Shown one piece after another: positions 60,847 through 64,000 of a stretch of 64,000 nucleotides of DNA. Under the pieces are notes generated by a model. It was given only the letters and a program-made list of their open reading frames with translations. It did no database searches and was not told where the DNA came from. How positions within the stretch are numbered: position 1 is the first letter of the stretch; each line of letters starts with the position of its first letter. The position numbers were made by a program, and so were the translations under genes. Where the stretch lies: assembly GCA_011037195.1 (NCBI GenBank), contig JAAEAF010002516.1, forward strand, positions 98,957 to 162,956, in the 5' to 3' direction. Origin of the DNA: Triatoma infestans. Lineage: Eukaryota; Arthropoda; Insecta; Hemiptera; Reduviidae.

Positions 60847-61707
60847 TACAAAACAAAAATAAATAAAGAGTTATAAACATAAAAAATTATAAAATAAACC
60901 ACAAACGAAAAACAAAATACATTGGTGAGATTACAGTAGAAATGTTAAGTCTGTAATGAAAGGGTGTTTGTTGTAATGCAGAAGGTCAGGAGAAAGGGGG
61001 TCCGTTATGTAAGTACCGTTATGTGAGGAGAAAGTAATGTATGGAGAGGGGCTCAGTAAGGAGTCGCTTGGTGTAATTGGGCTGGGTAGCGAGGATAGAA
61101 GGATTATGGAAATCAAATGTATGGTTCAAGGATACTCCCAATTGCAATGTTTCCTATGTGGGAGAAACTTCACAATACTTACATAAAAGACTCAAACAGC
61201 ACAAATACGACATTACTTCTAAAAAAAATTGACAGTACAGCACTTTCCAAGCACGCTCTATCCTTGAACCATACATTTGATTTCCATAATCCTTCTATCC
61301 TTCGCTACCCAGCCCAATTACACCAAGCGACTGCTTACTGAGTCCATACACATCCATCTCCAACCTAACCCTGTTAATCATAAAAAAGATAAAGACCTTA
61401 TTTCTTCCCATTACAATTACATCCTCTGTTCCCTTAAAAAATCCTAAAGGGAAAAAAAAAAAAAAAATTATACAAAATAAATAGAAAAAGCAATTTTCCT
61501 ATCCCCTCTCCATACATTACTTTCTCCTCACATAACGGTACTTACATAACGGTCCCCCTTTCTCCTGACCTTCTGCATTACAACAAACACCCTTTCATTA
61601 CAGACTTAACATTTCTACTGTAATCTCACCAATGTATTTTGTTTTTTGTTTGTGGTTTATTTGATAACTTTTTATGTTTATAACTCTTTATTTATTTTTG
61701 TTTTGTA

Positions 61708-61752
61708 ATGTTCCTGAAGAAGACAAACAAAGTTTGTCGAAACGTCGAACGT
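61708..61752 (+). ncRNA. hammerhead-ribozyme-like motif, right arm of Penelope-like element
   Basis: Stem I is ATGTTC (61708-61713) with GAACGT (61747-61752), 6 bp including one G-U. The core CTGAAGA is at 61714-61720. One extra A precedes stem II, a perfect 7-bp GACAAAC/GTTTGTC closed by AAA. GAAA is at 61739-61742, then the ACGT palindrome as minimal stem III and GTC as cleavage triplet (61744-61746). Hammerheads with minimal stem III are known, from memory, in Penelope-like elements. Confidence 0.55.
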
Positions 61753-62079
61753 GTTAATTATTATTAAAAAACAATTTAAAAAAAGGTATATTTTTTTTGG
61801 TTTATTGATTTTTACCCTGAATCGGTCGTGAAGCCAATTAATTCTTGTTTTCATATTATAACTAACGGCCAACAAAAAAATCTCCTGATAATCATAAAAA
61901 AAATTTGCTCTTTTATATATATTTTATTTATTAAGAGGAGTAGGAGAAAGAGGAGTATGAGTGTTTCACAACAGATTTTGTTTTTGTTGCCTAGATTTTC
62001 GAATCGGATAATAATATACATGAGTTTATTATGTAAGCGCTCTCCAATGGTTTTCATATTGTTTAGAAATACCACGAAC

Positions 62080-62830
62080 AAGCTAATTATTTCCTTACTT
62101 GTGCTGGCATTTCCGTCTATTAGGCTGCCGTCAAATAATTCCTTCCATAATACTCTGTACCACTGTCATATGCTTCCATCGACGCGGTGATCTCCCTCTT
62201 CTCATCCGTAATAGTGAGTTCCACCGCCTAACGCGCTCTGCCAGCTCTCGGTAGGCATCCGTCGTTCATGACCATACCATCTCAACTTTTTATTAATTTG
62301 TTCTTTTTACGACAGCCCAATTACTATCATAAATCTTCGCTTTTATCCTTTCCATTCTTGTTCTAACTAACGCATCTCCTCCAGTAACACTGCTCTTATC
62401 TGGATGCCTATGTTTCTGCTCCATATGCTAGTAATCTGTCGTCTTACTTTCCACAAAAATTATTTTATTACAGCGAACTCTATGCAGCATTCTGATCGCT
62501 ATATGCATTAACATATGCTTGTGTATTTTCTTTGTTTATCCAGCAATGATGTAAAATATTTAAAAATCTTACCTTTTTTCAAAACTCGCCACACCAGGCC
62601 AGGCCCATCCACAGCCAGATCAATTTGTTCATCAGCTCTGACATCACGTACTCAGTTTTCTTGAAGTTTATTTGCATTTCCTATTTATCACATTGCTGCT
62701 TTAACTTCTCATCATAAACTGCAGGCCTTCTTTATATTGAGCTATAACAGCTTGAACGTCCTTAAAAAACAGTGTACTCAATTGCTAGGCTTCTATTGGG
62801 ACGCCCATACCTTTACAATTTCTCATCTGA
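62080..62830 (-). mobile_element. LINE reverse-transcriptase C-terminal remnant
   Basis: Minus-strand pieces in order: LLAYGAET, then KKLRWYGHERRMPTESWQSA, then WYRVLWKELFDG. These match the 'LLYGSE/AET...LRWxGHxxRM' tail common to many insect LINEs. Multiple stops are present. Upstream minus-strand pieces reach about 62830. Confidence 0.6.
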
Positions 62831-62839
62831 TCCTTTACC

Positions 62840-64000
62840 GCGCTAGTCATATAAAGTGGATGGTAAACAACATGCTTAAAAACCTTTAATTGCTCCAAAG
62901 AAACATATACACTGTTTCCCTGCTTCATCCGTTACATATCATTTTCGTACATTTTCTTTATCACTCTTATGAAATTGTATTCAATAACTCCATCTTTAAA
63001 AGTTCTCCAAACTCTTTTCTTGGGTGCATGATCCTTGGAGCCTTTCTCCAACCTGGTTTAATTCTGCTTTTCTCTCCTCATACTTTTCTAGAAGTTATTT
63101 CATTTTGAATATATTATCTATTAAGTATTTTCCACCACTAATAATACTCGGCTCTTCGGCAGTAACGTACACTACATTATATAAATCTCTACATTATTAT
63201 TACTACATATATAAATTTCATCATTTTAAATTTCAATTCATACGGGTGAAAGAAAACAATTTAAAAAAAAAATAAATAAATAAACTAAATAAGGGAAAAG
63301 TTTCTTAACATGTTTCTCTAGCTTATCCCTCAAAATTATTTTGGATACAGAACTTATACACGCATGGAAAAAACAATAGATTGATTCAAAGACAGTAGTG
63401 ATGTTAATGTATGAAACTGTAGGAACAAATGAAATTCAGAATTCATTGCGAACAGTCAAGTTTAGTCTTACACATTAAGGTGTCGCGACTTGACAGCTGC
63501 TGGCTTGTCAGTCCTATTGTTTAGTGCTTTAGTGAACCCTTCACTTTTTCAGGGATTCTCAGTAAAAGATGTTTAAGAAAATAAAATTCTAGGAAATGTC
63601 TGCACAGTAAACATTATATATACAAACACAGCTAATGTTAGGGTATAATGTGCGAAGAAAGCTAGAGGTCTGAAAGTGCAATTATAGAAGGTAGTTAAGC
63701 ACTTATAGAAGAATAAATTACATTTATAATTAAAAAAAGACTAGAAAATTATTATAAAAAAGAAACAGAAAATGCAACAACTATATGAACGCAACTGAGC
63801 TTTGCTTGTATAAATCTACTGACACTAGCATCGAAATAAGTTCAGAACTTTTTAATAGATTGATTTTCATTTTGTAAAACTGTTGCCTGAAACACAATTG
63901 CTGCGCAACTAAAAACTGCATGCGAGCGCTTCGCTTTAAGAGTAATAATCGAGCTGAATTAAAGTTTTGGAAAACAATATTTCATTCTAATCTAGCATTA
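62840..64000. other. no gene seen; repeat fragments at window end
   Basis: AT-rich, with a CTTGTCAGTCCTATTGTTTA block at about 63505-63525 also present near 57928. A CTGCGCAACTAAAAACTGCA block lies near 63900, inverted with respect to 57670. No supported exon. Confidence 0.4.

Larger units (their letters stand above)
60701..61852 (+). mobile_element. Penelope-like element fragment in a large inverted repeat
   Basis: The centre encodes a GIY-YIG endonuclease remnant: NCNVSYVGETSQYLHKRLKQ then HKYDI. After a frameshift in a poly-A run it continues as STALSKHALSLNHTFDFHNP. This is the C-terminal endonuclease of Penelope-like elements. The left arm (60701-61133) is the reverse complement of the right arm (61257-61852). 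The exception is about 161 bases (61343-61503) present only on the right. Both arms carry a hammerhead-like core. No reverse transcriptase is left, so the copy is dead. The inverted duplicate end is typical of this superfamily. Confidence 0.8.

Noticed and set aside
1..64000. CRISPR arrays, operons or phage modules
   Set aside because: The window is a eukaryotic nuclear sequence with introns; repeats are transposons, SINEs and microsatellites.

Overview
This is an AT-rich nuclear window from an arthropod, most likely an insect. Genes are split by introns, microsatellites and poly-A/T runs are common, and most of the DNA is interspersed repeat. A hemipteran is my best guess, because its selenophosphate synthetase has an in-frame UGA and the genome is repeat-rich. 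I see no prokaryotic or intact viral gene organisation.

Layout. (1) 1-6.4 kb: LINE debris and copies of an abundant ~1 kb repeat. (2) 6.4-25.3 kb, minus strand: slimb (beta-TrCP), ten coding exons that join in frame to 517 codons, with introns full of repeats. (3) 25.3-26.8 kb: a divergent intergenic spacer. (4) 26.8-37.1 kb, plus strand: a selenophosphate synthetase, seven exons, 420 codons. It has UGA at the catalytic Sec/Cys position, followed at once by GGG-TGT and by a strong hairpin 9 nt downstream. Its introns hold a dead copy of exon 3, a Tc1-type transposase fossil, LINE fossils and a duplicated 3' splice site. (5) 37.1-41.6 kb: intergenic, with a MITE and a retrotransposon fossil. 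(6) 41.6-46.2 kb, minus strand: a six-exon secreted spondin-N protein (M-spondin/mindin type, 351 aa). (7) 46.8-51.4 kb, minus strand: a two-exon gene for a small secreted protein of unknown function, with a possible 5' exon near 52.4 kb. (8) 53-56.2 kb: a tRNA-derived SINE, then a decayed Polinton/Maverick-like segment with a packaging-type ATPase, an unknown protein truncated by a repeat, and a divergent third gene. (9) 58.6-64 kb: SINE, LINE 3' end, a Penelope-like element in a large inverted repeat, and a further LINE fossil.

The host genes are unrelated in function: ubiquitin ligase substrate recognition, selenophosphate synthetase-like metabolism, and extracellular matrix. The most notable signals are the UGA readthrough cassette in the selenophosphate synthetase and the hammerhead-ribozyme-like cores at the ends of several repeats, including both arms of the Penelope-like element.
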